A DNA stretch of 64,000 nucleotides from Nitrospira sp. (GCA_024760525.1 CP060499.1:2935501-2999500); one strand, 5' to 3'. Shown: positions 53,990 to 62,947, numbered from the stretch's first letter. Numbers and translations are program-made. The notes: generated from the letters alone by a model not told the origin.

Positions 53990-55483
53990 ATGAAGATGCG
54001 GTCGATCCTCGGGGCTCTCGTCATCATCTGCTTACCGGCGATGCCGGCCTTAGCGGAAAACCTGACCCCTGAGGAAATCAAAAAGATGGTCGACGAAGCA
54101 GTGGAAAAACGTTTGCAAGAACATGAACGGCGGGAAGGATCTATGGAACGCCGCGAAGGGCCGGCCGCACCAGCCGCTGAACCTGGAATTGGTGCCCTTC
54201 CAGAGGTCGGCAGAGAACGCCGAACAGATCAGCCGCAGCCGTTATCGTTCGGAACAAGCGGATCCGGGCGGCTCGTCTACGCCAAACCATTCGTGTCCTT
54301 CCCGAAGGCCATCGTCGGCGGCTATTTCGATATCCAATATCGTGCCCACCGGAATCCGGTGATGGAAACAGGATTTGACGATATACGAAATGGTCAGGGC
54401 ACCACGAATGGCTTCGACCAGCAACGATTCGTTCCCTTTATCTATGCCGACATCACCGAACATGTGAAATTTGCTTCTGAAATTGAGATTGAACACGGGA
54501 TCAGAGCGACCAATGACGTTGAAATCAGTTTGGAGTTCGCCCATATCGACTACCTGATCCATGAAAAGGTCAACCTGCGAGGTGGGATCATCTTGATTCC
54601 CCTCGGCAAGTTTAACTTGCTGCACGATTCACCGCTAAACGACTTGACCGATCGGCCGATGGTCAGCCAATTCATCATTCCATCAACACTATCAGAGACG
54701 GGCGCCGGTCTCTACGGAACGTTCTATCCCGGTCGAACCGGCAAGCTGGATTATGAAGTCTATGTTACGACCGGTCCCTGCGGCTATGGGCCCGATGGGG
54801 AGCCGAGAGTGAACGAAGAAACCGGCACAAAAGAGTCTCGTCAGCGAAAATGTGGCGCTGCCGATGGTCTGGACATTAATAATGGGAAAACGGTTTCCGG
54901 TCGTCTGGCGTTTAGCCCCATGCTAGGGGTAGAAGTCGCTGGGTCTGGTTATTTTGGAAATCGATCCCCCACCAGCTACAGCCCGCTGAGCATTTTTGCC
55001 ATAGACTGGACTCTTCAAAGGGGACCGTTTGAACTCATCGGTGAGGCGGCCTGGGCGTATGCGAGAAATAACATTCGAGCTATTCCAGGCAGTACATTCC
55101 AGGGTATCTCGCCAGGCAGCTTACTGACGGGCGTGGGCACACTCAATACGCTGGGTACTCCTCCTGAACGACTGCAAGGATTTTATGTCCAAGGCAACTA
55201 CCACTTCATGCCTTCGTTCTTGACAAAACTCTCGCCAAAACGTTTCGGGGAAGGCTCGACATTCACCGGTGTGATTCGTTATGACAGAGTCAATTTGAAC
55301 TTAGACAACAAGGGAGAGAATTCGGGCGAGCTCGAGCAAATTTCGTTCGGCTTAAACTACCGACCGGTCGAAGACGCGGTGTTCAAGATCAGCTATCAAT
55401 ACCTGCCCAAATCGTTTAACCCAAACAACGGGCAACGTATTCACGACAGCGCGCTTGTCATTTCGGCAGCAACATACTTTTAA
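53990..55483 (+). CDS. Outer-membrane porin-like beta-barrel protein
   Basis: 497 residues. Signal peptide cleaved near ALAEN, then a short charged coiled-coil segment (LTPEEIKKMVDEAVEKRLQE) and a Pro-rich linker, then repeated amphipathic beta-strands ending in Phe, as for outer-membrane barrels. A phosphate-selective porin O/P-like fold is plausible, with the coiled coil perhaps contacting the periplasm. The Fur-box candidate lies about 145 bases upstream, so it may serve uptake of an iron-related solute. The substrate is unknown. Confidence 0.75.
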   Translation: MKMRSILGALVIICLPAMPALAENLTPEEIKKMVDEAVEKRLQEHERREGSMERREGPAAPAAEPGIGALPEVGRERRTDQPQPLSFGTSGSGRLVYAKPFVSFPKAIVGGYFDIQYRAHRNPVMETGFDDIRNGQGTTNGFDQQRFVPFIYADITEHVKFASEIEIEHGIRATNDVEISLEFAHIDYLIHEKVNLRGGIILIPLGKFNLLHDSPLNDLTDRPMVSQFIIPSTLSETGAGLYGTFYPGRTGKLDYEVYVTTGPCGYGPDGEPRVNEETGTKESRQRKCGAADGLDINNGKTVSGRLAFSPMLGVEVAGSGYFGNRSPTSYSPLSIFAIDWTLQRGPFELIGEAAWAYARNNIRAIPGSTFQGISPGSLLTGVGTLNTLGTPPERLQGFYVQGNYHFMPSFLTKLSPKRFGEGSTFTGVIRYDRVNLNLDNKGENSGELEQISFGLNYRPVEDAVFKISYQYLPKSFNPNNGQRIHDSALVISAATYF

Positions 55484-55491
55484 GGATTCGA

Positions 55492-55515
55492 GGAGGCCGG
55501 TTCCTGCCGGCCTCC
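55492..55515 (+). terminator. Hairpin after the porin-like gene
   Basis: GGAGGCCGG-TTCCTG-CCGGCCTCC is a perfect 9-base-pair stem 8 bases after the stop. No T-run follows, so it may attenuate rather than end transcription into the next lipoprotein gene. Confidence 0.6.
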
Positions 55516-55543
55516 CCTAACCTGAAATCATGAGAATGGATTT

Positions 55544-55999
55544 ATGCGAGTAATTATTCTCCTTCTGTGTTTAGCGTTAACAGCCTGTGCATCCTTAAGC
55601 GGGGGGCGGGATCAGTATTTTGTCTGCCCATACGACACCGTGTGGGCAGCGACTTCGGAAACAATGAAGGGCTATTCGGTCACGTCTGAAAATAAAAGTA
55701 ATGGAACGATTGAAACGGCATGGGTTGAAATGGAAGGTAAAAGACGACCCTATGGAATTTTTGGGCGGGAGGGATTCGGCAACCGTGAACGGGCGCGGCT
55801 GACGATTGCCGTCAAGCAGGATCATGACGTGTCTGCAGTGAATGTGCTGGAAACGCGTCAACGATGGCATGCCAGGGGCGGGGTATCTCAGCAGGCAACA
55901 CGGTGGTGGCCGGTCGAACCATCGGAAGAAGTGATGGAAGAGGTCACTGAAAAACTCAACGCGCGTCTCAAAGAAAACGGGTGCGCGGTTTCACCATGA
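55544..55999 (+). CDS. Small lipoprotein of unknown function
   Basis: 151 residues. Lipobox LTAC after a short hydrophobic helix; then YFVCPYDTVWAATSETMKGY and a KSNGTIETAWVEMEG turn region. It resembles small BamC-like or DUF-type envelope lipoproteins in shape but no family can be named. The stop overlaps the next gene start by ATGA, so it is coupled to the FMN-binding protein and may be part of that assembly. Confidence 0.7.
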   Translation: MRVIILLLCLALTACASLSGGRDQYFVCPYDTVWAATSETMKGYSVTSENKSNGTIETAWVEMEGKRRPYGIFGREGFGNRERARLTIAVKQDHDVSAVNVLETRQRWHARGGVSQQATRWWPVEPSEEVMEEVTEKLNARLKENGCAVSP

Positions 56000-56667
56000 G
56001 TATTGGCTTCGTCTGCTTGCTCATCGCCTTGTCCATGATGCCGACTCCATCGATCGGTGCCGAACGTATTTGGGACAGCGATCTCAAGCGCTATTTGACC
56101 GACCAAGAAGTGAACATGGCCGAGGTCTACTTAAAGGAGGAGGACGGCATCAAACTCATGCTTCCGAACTCCGAGCGGATTCGAAAAGATATCATCAGGC
56201 TCGGCTCCGAGAAAAAGTCTCTTATCGAGGAACGGATCGGTTGGAAGTTTCCGGAAGAGTCTTTCGAGGTTTACATCGGGGAAACCGGAGCTCAGGTCGA
56301 CGGCTATGCGGTCGTTCAAAATACCATCGGCAAACATAAACCGATGACGTATATGGTCGGTGTCGACAACAAAGGGTTGGTATCCGACATTGAGCTCCTT
56401 GTGTTTCGGGAAGCACGCGGGAGCGAAGTTCGCCAGAAGCGATTCAACGCCCAGTATGAGGGTAAATCCGTCCTTGATCCGGTTCGGATCAACAAGGACA
56501 TCATCAATATCACCGGCGCCACGATGTCCGTGCGTTCAATGAGTGCGGGCATTAAACGCGTGCTCGTGTTGATCGATGAGTTCTACTTGAAACCGGCCGG
56601 GATCGGCAGCGACACACTGGCCGCCAAAAAAGACAGGGGATTGTTGCCGTCTATATTTGGGAACTAG
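55996..56667 (+). CDS. Periplasmic FMN_bind-domain protein
   Basis: 223 residues from ATG 55996, overlapping the previous stop. A signal peptide ends near SIGAE. The C-terminal half carries D168-IINITGAT-176, close to the ApbE flavinylation motif of NqrC/RnfG/NosR-type proteins; Thr176 is the predicted FMN attachment site. The preceding region (FEVYIGETGAQVDGYAVVQN) matches the FMN_bind fold. An apbE gene 3 kb away could supply the transferase. It probably passes electrons in the periplasm, perhaps to ferric iron; the redox partner may be the 4TM protein that follows. Confidence 0.88.
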   Translation: MSIGFVCLLIALSMMPTPSIGAERIWDSDLKRYLTDQEVNMAEVYLKEEDGIKLMLPNSERIRKDIIRLGSEKKSLIEERIGWKFPEESFEVYIGETGAQVDGYAVVQNTIGKHKPMTYMVGVDNKGLVSDIELLVFREARGSEVRQKRFNAQYEGKSVLDPVRINKDIINITGATMSVRSMSAGIKRVLVLIDEFYLKPAGIGSDTLAAKKDRGLLPSIFGN

Positions 56668-56691
56668 ATCGAGCGGGCCCCGCGTCCCTGC

Positions 56692-57210
56692 ATGCGAAAC
56701 TTCAACCAGAAATTCAAGCTCCGCGATTCCGATCGCCATGTTCGGATGCTGTACACATTGTTCTTGCTCTTGATGTTCGTCGGATTTTGCTTTTCCTTTT
56801 TTTGGGCCCATAGCATGACGGGATTGTCACCTCAAGGCATCGCTGAGCACTATCGAGGGTCCGATACGACATTTGGGGAGCCCATGTCGTTTCGAGAGCT
56901 CGCGGAGATCACCCACTTCCATCTGTTTACGATGCCGGTCGTATTCATGATCTTGATCCACGTCATGTATCTGACCGGTGCGAGCCATATGTTGAAAGCG
57001 GCGATTACCTGGGCCGGGTTCGGCGGCGTGATGCTCGATCTTCTGTCGCCATGGCTGATCAGCTATGTCTCACCCATATTCGTCGTTTCGATGCTGACCG
57101 GCGATACTCTGATGACTATCAGCTTTTTGGTCATGATGGTCGTTCCACTGTACGAAATGTGGGTGCTCGGTCGACCACTGGCGGGAAGCAAACACCCACA
57201 GGAACCATAA
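56692..57210 (+). CDS. Four-helix membrane protein linked to the FMN protein
   Basis: 172 residues, four predicted membrane helices (about 18-38, 80-98, 105-122, 128-150). The second helix region reads ITHFHLFTMPVVFMILIHVM; its three histidines could bind haem or metal, but no family match is certain. It begins 24 bases after the FMN_bind gene and likely anchors or feeds electrons to it. Extracytosolic flavin systems often pair an FMN_bind protein with an integral redox partner; this one is undescribed to my knowledge. Confidence 0.7.
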   Translation: MRNFNQKFKLRDSDRHVRMLYTLFLLLMFVGFCFSFFWAHSMTGLSPQGIAEHYRGSDTTFGEPMSFRELAEITHFHLFTMPVVFMILIHVMYLTGASHMLKAAITWAGFGGVMLDLLSPWLISYVSPIFVVSMLTGDTLMTISFLVMMVVPLYEMWVLGRPLAGSKHPQEP

Positions 57211-57350
57211 ATTGACAAATGCGCTAGACAGATTCTTTCAGAGTGCTTCCGTGGATCTCTGACCCTTCGTAGGGGTATACGACGCCGGATAGGAAAGTCC
57301 ACAGACGTACAACCCACATCTCGCTCCTTAACAGAAAGACTTGGGGCATC

Positions 57351-59081
57351 ATGAGTCGCAAACATAATTCGGGTGCTATCCCATCAGCGTTGACCATTTT
57401 ACATATCTCATTCTTACTCGTCGGCCTGGCTGCTTGTTCAGGACCTGAGAATTCCACCCCACCAATTACAAACACAGGCACACCTGGCGCTGAGGAGGCT
57501 GTCGGCGAACGGCTATTTCTGGAAACGCGATTTGCCCAGGCGTTCAAAGTCTTCATGGACAATGGGGGCAATGTCAACAATTCGAAAGCCGGTGATGGCG
57601 TGGTCGATACGGTTGAGACCTTGGGAGCACCGATCAACCCGGGACCGTTCAAAGGGCTGTCGATGAATTGTCGGGCCTGCCATTTGGTGGACGATGTCCT
57701 GTCATCTCCCGGCGCCGGCATGCGAACCTATGCCGACTTTGCGCGCCGAAGTCCGATCCCTGCACGGGCCGACGGTAAGACGCACGCGCCGAGAAACTCC
57801 CCTCCCCTGGTCAATGCAAGTCTGAATCGGCCCGGAGGCGTTTTGTTTCATTTCGACGCGGAATTCACTTCTATGGAAAACCTGGTCACGGCGACATTTA
57901 CCGGCCGAAACTTCGGCTGGCTTCACGGTGAAAAATCTCAAGCGATCGCGCATATCGCAAACGTGGTCCGAGGTGACGACGGTTCCTTCGACCTGACCGA
58001 CACCGGTCTGTCCTACCGAGTATTGTTCACCGGCACCGACCCGAACATTCCTGAGGAGCTGCGACTACCTCCCCAATTTCGCGCTTTCATCGGATCGTCC
58101 ACCGACCAAGAAATCTTCGACGCGGTCGTGAGAGTGGTCTCAGCTTATGTGAGAGGTCTTCTCTTTTCACAGACCGAGGACAGTGGGGCGTTGATTCGGT
58201 CCCCATTCGATGTCTTCTTGACGATCAACGGCTTACCTCAGCGGCCTGATCCAAATGAATCTCCGCTATCCTATAGCCGACGGCTCCGGGCGCTTATCAA
58301 CGCACCGGGATTCTCCCCTCGATTCGTGACGTCCAATCCTAACCGATCGAATGGACAGTTTCAGTTTCACGCTCAGGTGTTCGAGTTCGGCGCGACGGAG
58401 TTGGCCGGTCTGAAGATGTTCCTAGCGGAGCCGGCGACGCTACCCGCTTCACCGGGCGAGTTAACCGCAGGCACGATCGGGAATTGTCTCGCTTGCCATG
58501 CCGCACCTAACTTTACCGATTTCAAGCTGCACAACACGGGCACAACTCAAAAAGAGTACGACGGCATTCACGGTGCCAACACATTTTCCGCTCTCGTGAT
58601 CCCCGATCTTGCCACTCGTAATGGAAACTACGATGCCTTCCTTCCCGGCACTGAGGAACATCCCGCCGCCTCAGAACGTTTCCGAGCGATCCCTGTGCTG
58701 AACAACCCTGCCTTGACCGATCTGGGTGTATGGAACATTTTCGCCAACCCCGATATCCCAAACACTCAGACAAAAATAAGAGTCATCCTGTGCGATGAGC
58801 AGATACCGTGCCCTCTATCCGATTCAACGTTATTGGATCGGGCCATAGCCAGATTCAAGACACCAGGCCTTCGCGATTTGAGCCATTCCGCACCCTATAT
58901 GCACAACGGGCAATTCGATACGCTTGAGCAAGTGGTGGAGTTTTACCGAGAGATATCGGATCTCGAACGCGCAAATACTCTTCGGAATGGAGCTCCGGAG
59001 CTTGGGGGAATTTCCGTGACCAGCCAAGATGTCAGTTCGCTCGCCGCGTTCCTCAAGGCATTGAATGAAGACTATCAATAG
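57351..59081 (+). CDS. Di-haem cytochrome c peroxidase/MauG-like lipoprotein
   Basis: 576 residues with lipobox LAAC. Two haem-binding motifs, CRACH (57669-57683) and CLACH (58485-58499), and the family pattern near the C-terminus (FKTPGLRDLSHSAPYMHNGQFDTLEQVVEFY), typical of CcpA/MauG-type peroxidases. The protein is longer than a classical CcpA (about 320-350 residues), closer to large di-haem oxidase-like paralogues. It lies in the periplasm as a lipoprotein. It may detoxify H2O2 or oxidise a protein partner. The 140 bases upstream hold no other gene. Confidence 0.88.
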   Translation: MSRKHNSGAIPSALTILHISFLLVGLAACSGPENSTPPITNTGTPGAEEAVGERLFLETRFAQAFKVFMDNGGNVNNSKAGDGVVDTVETLGAPINPGPFKGLSMNCRACHLVDDVLSSPGAGMRTYADFARRSPIPARADGKTHAPRNSPPLVNASLNRPGGVLFHFDAEFTSMENLVTATFTGRNFGWLHGEKSQAIAHIANVVRGDDGSFDLTDTGLSYRVLFTGTDPNIPEELRLPPQFRAFIGSSTDQEIFDAVVRVVSAYVRGLLFSQTEDSGALIRSPFDVFLTINGLPQRPDPNESPLSYSRRLRALINAPGFSPRFVTSNPNRSNGQFQFHAQVFEFGATELAGLKMFLAEPATLPASPGELTAGTIGNCLACHAAPNFTDFKLHNTGTTQKEYDGIHGANTFSALVIPDLATRNGNYDAFLPGTEEHPAASERFRAIPVLNNPALTDLGVWNIFANPDIPNTQTKIRVILCDEQIPCPLSDSTLLDRAIARFKTPGLRDLSHSAPYMHNGQFDTLEQVVEFYREISDLERANTLRNGAPELGGISVTSQDVSSLAAFLKALNEDYQ

Positions 59082-59402
59082 CCTGCGGTCATTCACCGAC
59101 AACGGACCGTACCGAATACAAACGCGGCCCTGTAGCGAACTGTCACCTTGTGAACTGCCCTGATATCTGACTCATCGCCATTCTACGGCCTTCATGAATC
59201 ACATACGGACAGAGTGCATTTTCTCACAGTGCATGTCGTCGATGAGGAATTTCTGATGGCGCTGCCATCTTCCTGCGTCCTCGACTAAGTTATTTCCGTA
59301 CGGTCCGACCCGTCCCACTCCCAAGAATTTTCCGCTTGACACCTAAATACCTATCAGGATATTAATAATCGTTCTCAATATCATTTACAAATCGATCAAA
59401 AT
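59082..59402. other. 321-base gap with iron-regulated promoter
   Basis: No gene in the first 250 bases. The right end carries a TTGACA promoter overlapped by a Fur-box candidate (59336-59383) reading toward the small ORF at 59403. Confidence 0.75.
59336..59383 (+). promoter_or_regulatory. Sigma-70-type promoter overlapped by a Fur box
   Basis: TTGACA at 59336-59341 is followed after 17-18 bases by ATATTA/TATTAA as the -10. The Fur-box candidate at 59359-59383 covers the -10; its reverse complement TGAGAACGATTATTA fits the 7-1-7 Fur consensus at 11 of 14 positions. Predicted transcription start is about 59372, 31 bases before the ATG at 59403. Confidence 0.7.
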
Positions 59403-59582
59403 ATGGCTATTGCAAAAACTGCTTCGTTGGAACGTTCTCAGGCCGTTGAGACTCGTTGCGAATGCGGGCAGTTGATCGCCAAGGTATGCGGACAAGGGCT
59501 GGAACTGAAATGCAAGCGGTGCAAGCGCATTATCGTGATCCCCTTTTCAGCGATTGAAGGTTGGGGGACCGGACCACCATGA
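59403..59582 (+). CDS. 59-residue Com-like zinc-ribbon protein
   Basis: MAIAKTASLERSQAVETRCE begins the product; four cysteines arranged as CxC-x(8)-C-x(7)-CxxC follow, with LELKCKRCKRI like the phage Mu Com translational regulator and related small zinc-ribbon proteins. No strong ribosome site is seen. Its promoter is overlapped by a Fur box, which suggests expression under iron limitation. A nucleic-acid-binding role is suggested by the fold; the target is unknown. Confidence 0.7.
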   Translation: MAIAKTASLERSQAVETRCECGQLIAKVCGQGLELKCKRCKRIIVIPFSAIEGWGTGPP

Positions 59583-59823
59583 CTTGTCCTGAAAGAAGGA
59601 GTGGCCGGGGCCGGGGCTATCCCAATGCCCTTGAGCTTCCTGATCATGATCATTCCTTGCGTGAATGTGGGCGTCTGGAAGGTCTTCCGATGAGAGATAG
59701 ACGACCTCAAGAATAATAGGCACGAGCGCAAGTCGTAGACGTTTTGTGCGGCCAGCGGTTATTCACCCAGAGCCCAGGATCACGCGGGTGGTCCCGGGCT
59801 CTTCGTTTTTACGGAGGCGAGTC

Positions 59824-60516
59824 ATGCGCGTGTACACGCCAGATAAAGTTGAGCCAGCCGTCCTGAGTATTCAAGGTATGCTCAGAAAGATCGATCATCT
59901 TTATCTGCCACATACATCCCGCCGGGATCTCGAAAGCATCCTCGTTCGGCAGGTAAGTAAGGAGCTCGATCTCCTGCTCCCTTGGCAAGCAGCACACGGG
60001 CAAAAGACAGCCGCCATTGCCCTTTGGATCGGGGAAGCAGCGCATCTCGATGCCGTGACTTTACATCAACTGAAACTGGCCGCCCTGCTTCACGATGTCG
60101 GCCTTCTCATGTTGCCGCTCCACTTACAATCCGAGCAAGAGTCACTCGATCCCGAATCCTACGTGGCGATTCAAAACCACCCACGGCTCGGTGCCACGTT
60201 ACTGGAACCCTTTTCCTTCCTCCGTGATGCAACCATTATGATTGCACACCATCATGAGCGTTGGGATGGGTCCGGTTACCCGTATGGTCTGAGAGGAGAG
60301 TTTATTCCCTTGGGAGCGAGAATCCTGGCCGTTGCGGACGCATTCGATGCTATTGATATTCCCGGTGTCGCTGATCGAGCTCTCCGGGATCACATCGCGC
60401 TTCGAATCCTCCGGGTAGCCTCAGCAACGCAATTTGACCCTTTTGTCGTCAGTCTTTTGAGTGAACTCCTAGGAAAGATGGAGGCTACAGGTTTGAATGA
60501 AACTTTTTACCTCTAA
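59824..60516 (+). CDS. HD-GYP domain protein
   Basis: 230 residues from ATG 59824 (GGAGGCG site). HD pair at His90-Asp91 (ALLHDVG) and the HHERWDGSGYP motif at 143-153 are intact, so c-di-GMP phosphodiesterase activity is plausible. There is no receiver or sensory domain of known type; the N-terminal 60 residues are helical and short. The C-terminal region lacks the usual extended helices, making this a compact HD-GYP. Confidence 0.9.
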   Translation: MRVYTPDKVEPAVLSIQGMLRKIDHLYLPHTSRRDLESILVRQVSKELDLLLPWQAAHGQKTAAIALWIGEAAHLDAVTLHQLKLAALLHDVGLLMLPLHLQSEQESLDPESYVAIQNHPRLGATLLEPFSFLRDATIMIAHHHERWDGSGYPYGLRGEFIPLGARILAVADAFDAIDIPGVADRALRDHIALRILRVASATQFDPFVVSLLSELLGKMEATGLNETFYL

Positions 60517-60577
60517 CACTTGCGGCATGCCCTTTCCACCGGTTCCGAAGTGGGAGTTCCCATCCCTCCCACCTTAC

Positions 60578-60612
60578 AGGCAAGGGGCCTCACCTCCCGA
60601 GGACCCTTGCCT
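60578..60612 (+). terminator. Strong hairpin after the HD-GYP gene
   Basis: AGGCAAGGG (60578-60586) and CCCTTGCCT (60604-60612) are perfect 9-base arms, extended inward by CCTC/GAGG after one mismatch. It lies about 60 bases after the HD-GYP stop. No T-run is adjacent. Confidence 0.55.
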
Positions 60613-60763
60613 CCCCCATTCAACTGGTAGGATGCCAAGGGGGTTTTGGGGGGGTTAAAGAAGGACTCCCGAGAGGCATCGCATACGCATTCGAGAGCGG
60701 ATCGTGCTCTCCGTTGAGAGCGTGGAGCCGGTGAATCACACGTCCGATACAGAAACGCTTATC

Positions 60764-60925
60764 ATGATCTGCCAGCGATGCAATCAACCGACCGGGCATC
60801 AGATCCCCTCGCTGTGGTGTCTCAAGTGCCGCTCATTCCAGCGTCAACGAGGACAAGCACGGGGACTCGCCAGGTCGGTTCGAACACGACGACTCAAAGC
60901 ATGGCTGAAAACACTGGGCGCGTGA
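60764..60925 (+). CDS. Small zinc-ribbon protein
   Basis: 53 residues from ATG 60764; a GTG at 60704 would add 20. The N-terminus MICQRCNQPTGHQIPSLWCL has two CxxC pairs (CQRC and CLKC), followed by an Arg-rich basic helix (RQRGQARGLARSVRTRRLKAW) that could bind nucleic acid. No family can be named with confidence. It is the second tiny Cys-rich ORF of this region. Confidence 0.5.
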   Translation: MICQRCNQPTGHQIPSLWCLKCRSFQRQRGQARGLARSVRTRRLKAWLKTLGA

Positions 60926-61070
60926 TCGCAAGATCTCCCCGGTCATGCCGACTTGAGCATCAGGCATGTTTTACTACGCGGCGCCCGTAAGCAGCCCGCG
61001 TTGTACGAGATCGGGCCCTCGCCCTTCCGGTTTTTGTGAACCGCACGTCCCGAACAGGATGGGTGAGTCA

Positions 61071-61541
61071 CTACTTCTTGATGTGCTCCGAAAGGAATCG
61101 ATCGAGACCGACTTGCTCGATCGTCCGCAGTTGCGTTTCGAACCAGTCAACGTGCTCTTCCGAATCCTCAATCATATGCTCCAGCTGATGACGTGTTGTG
61201 AAATCATTGACCTTGGCGCAATGTGCGATCGCCTTTCGGAGCAATTCAACATCTTCACGTTCGAAGTCCAGGTCGGCTCGAAACAGCGCCGCCACATCCC
61301 GCCCCTGTGCGATCGTATCGAGCCGTCCCACATCCGGCGTCCCGTTTAGGTACAAGATATGGTCTAGGAGGCCGGCAGAATGTTGCACTTCTTCGGTTGC
61401 CAGATGGCTGTAGTGATCGTGCAGCCGTTCATACCCCCAGTTCTTGCACATGGCGGCGTGCAACAGATACTGGTGCACCGCCGTTAATTCGGCTTGTAAT
61501 ACCTGATTGAGAAGTTCAACGACGCCTTCTTTGGCTTTCAT
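61071..61541 (-). CDS. bfr: Bacterioferritin, ferroxidase-type subunit
   Basis: 156 residues. Using ungapped E. coli Bfr numbering, the diiron ligands Glu18, Glu51, His54, Glu94 and His130 are conserved; position 127 is Ser instead of Glu. Position 52, the haem-ligand Met of classical Bfr, is Val. The subunit therefore can oxidise iron but probably cannot bind haem alone. It lies 6 bases downstream of a second bfr with the opposite pattern, indicating a mixed 24-mer for iron storage. Confidence 0.92.
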   Translation of the reverse strand: MKAKEGVVELLNQVLQAELTAVHQYLLHAAMCKNWGYERLHDHYSHLATEEVQHSAGLLDHILYLNGTPDVGRLDTIAQGRDVAALFRADLDFEREDVELLRKAIAHCAKVNDFTTRHQLEHMIEDSEEHVDWFETQLRTIEQVGLDRFLSEHIKK

Positions 61542-61547
61542 GCTGCC

Positions 61548-62024
61548 TCAGGATTCTTTCTTGATTTGTTCGGCGAGGTAATTCTCCAGGCCGACTTGTT
61601 TGATGGTATCAAATTGGGTTTCGATCCAATCGATATGGGCGTCAACATCCTTCGCCATGTCTTCGAGCATGTGCCGCGTCGTGAAATCGGTGACCTTGGT
61701 GCAATGCACGATGCCTTCATTCAGTAAGCTCAGCATCTCCTGCTCTGCCTTCAAGTCCAATTTAAACTGTTCAGGAACGGTCTCCCCGACCTGGACGGCG
61801 TTCATTCGCTGCATATTGGGCACGCCTTCCAGGTACAGAATGTGACCGATGAGTTCATCGGCATCCTTCATCTCATCGATGCTCCGTTCGCGCACTTTAT
61901 GCTGGAGGCGTTCATACCCCCAGTGCTCGCACATCTTGGCATGGACGAAATACTGATTGATGGCGGTCAAATCCGCCGTCAGGATTTTGTTGAGGATATT
62001 GATGACCCCTTCTTTTGCTTTCAT
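61548..62024 (-). CDS. bfr: Bacterioferritin, haem-type subunit
   Basis: 158 residues, strong AAAGGAG-type site before the ATG. By ungapped E. coli numbering it keeps the haem-ligand Met52 (IDEMKDAD) but has Asp18, Asp54 and Val127 in place of diiron ligands Glu18, His54 and Glu127. It thus looks like the haem-binding, ferroxidase-poor partner of the downstream gene. Similar two-subunit bacterioferritins are known in other Proteobacteria. Upstream (62025-62300) a weak Fur-like sequence TGAGAATTCATGTCA (minus strand) could regulate it. Confidence 0.92.
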   Translation of the reverse strand: MKAKEGVINILNKILTADLTAINQYFVHAKMCEHWGYERLQHKVRERSIDEMKDADELIGHILYLEGVPNMQRMNAVQVGETVPEQFKLDLKAEQEMLSLLNEGIVHCTKVTDFTTRHMLEDMAKDVDAHIDWIETQFDTIKQVGLENYLAEQIKKES

Positions 62025-62300
62025 GATACGTTCTCCTTTCTTGCTACGCCCGCTCCCTTTTTGCCATTATCACCACGTCTGATCGATATCGTCAACTCGA
62101 GAAATAGTTCCATTTCGAGTTTACTTCTCAGTTTCAGATGACATGAATTCTCAGTCTCATGGGCTGCGCCCAGACCTGCAGTGAGGCGGTCTTCTGATGC
62201 GCACCGAGACGCGGGGCTCGACTACTTGAAAGAGCGGTCTGCAGGATGGTAAATTTCGTCGAATATCGACCGTCTGGAATTTGACACGACAGAAGACCTC

Positions 62301-62885
62301 ATGATCAAGCAGGCAAGACGCATCGGCCCGCTTCTTTTTCTATTCGTTCTCGCGGCGACATTGAGCCCAGGCACCGTCATGGCGCACGGAAACGTGTCGA
62401 TCGAAGAAGACACATGTGTGCGCAGAATCGGTGGCAACTTGGTGCACTTCAGCGCCTACCAACCCCAAATTGAGCCGAAAGCTCAATACTGCACGGACAT
62501 CCCCGATGTGGGCGATACCTTCCTGGTCGTGGACCTGGTCGACCCAAGCCTGCGGACACTGCAGGTTGGGGTTAAAATCGTCCAAGGGGTCAATGAGAAC
62601 GAGCAAGACGAGGCTAAGACAGTGGCGTTTTGGAAGCCGGCTTCTCACCCGGACGGCGTCGTGAGGGGCGAAGCCAAATTGGACAAGGGCCTGTACAAAG
62701 TCATCATCACGGCAGAAGGACTGAGCCCTTCATCGTATTTGCTGCGAGTGCAACAAGTCGACTATTCAAAGCTCGGACGCGCAGCACTGGGGCCTCTGGC
62801 ATTGCTTCTGGTACTCGGGATAGTCGGGTATGAGCTCTCGAAGTCGGTCAAAGTGCGGGGTTGGTTTGCACGACGTCGCACATGA
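62301..62885 (+). CDS. Periplasmic membrane-anchored protein, paralogue 1 of 3
   Basis: 194 residues: signal peptide (cleaved near VMAHG), a beta-rich periplasmic domain with two cysteines (EEDTC and QYC) and YQP, and a C-terminal membrane helix (about 163-180) with a positive tail. It shares HG(N/G)-S-EDxC, H-FS-YQP and the FC/YC-D(I)P motif with the two following genes, so the three form a tandem family. The two cysteines could form a disulfide. The function is unknown; I do not recognise a named family. Confidence 0.8.
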   Translation: MIKQARRIGPLLFLFVLAATLSPGTVMAHGNVSIEEDTCVRRIGGNLVHFSAYQPQIEPKAQYCTDIPDVGDTFLVVDLVDPSLRTLQVGVKIVQGVNENEQDEAKTVAFWKPASHPDGVVRGEAKLDKGLYKVIITAEGLSPSSYLLRVQQVDYSKLGRAALGPLALLLVLGIVGYELSKSVKVRGWFARRRT

Positions 62886-62947
62886 GCAGCCAGGCGCGAC
62901 ATGTCGGTATCTAAGCATTCACTTACCATTTCAGAGAGGGATCGCTC

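Larger units (their letters stand above)
60517..61070. other. 554-base gap with hairpin and zinc-ribbon ORF
   Basis: Holds the strong hairpin at 60578-60612, a G-rich stretch near 60640-60655 and a small zinc-ribbon ORF (60764-60925). The last 145 bases, before the convergent bacterioferritin end, show nothing recognisable. Confidence 0.6.
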
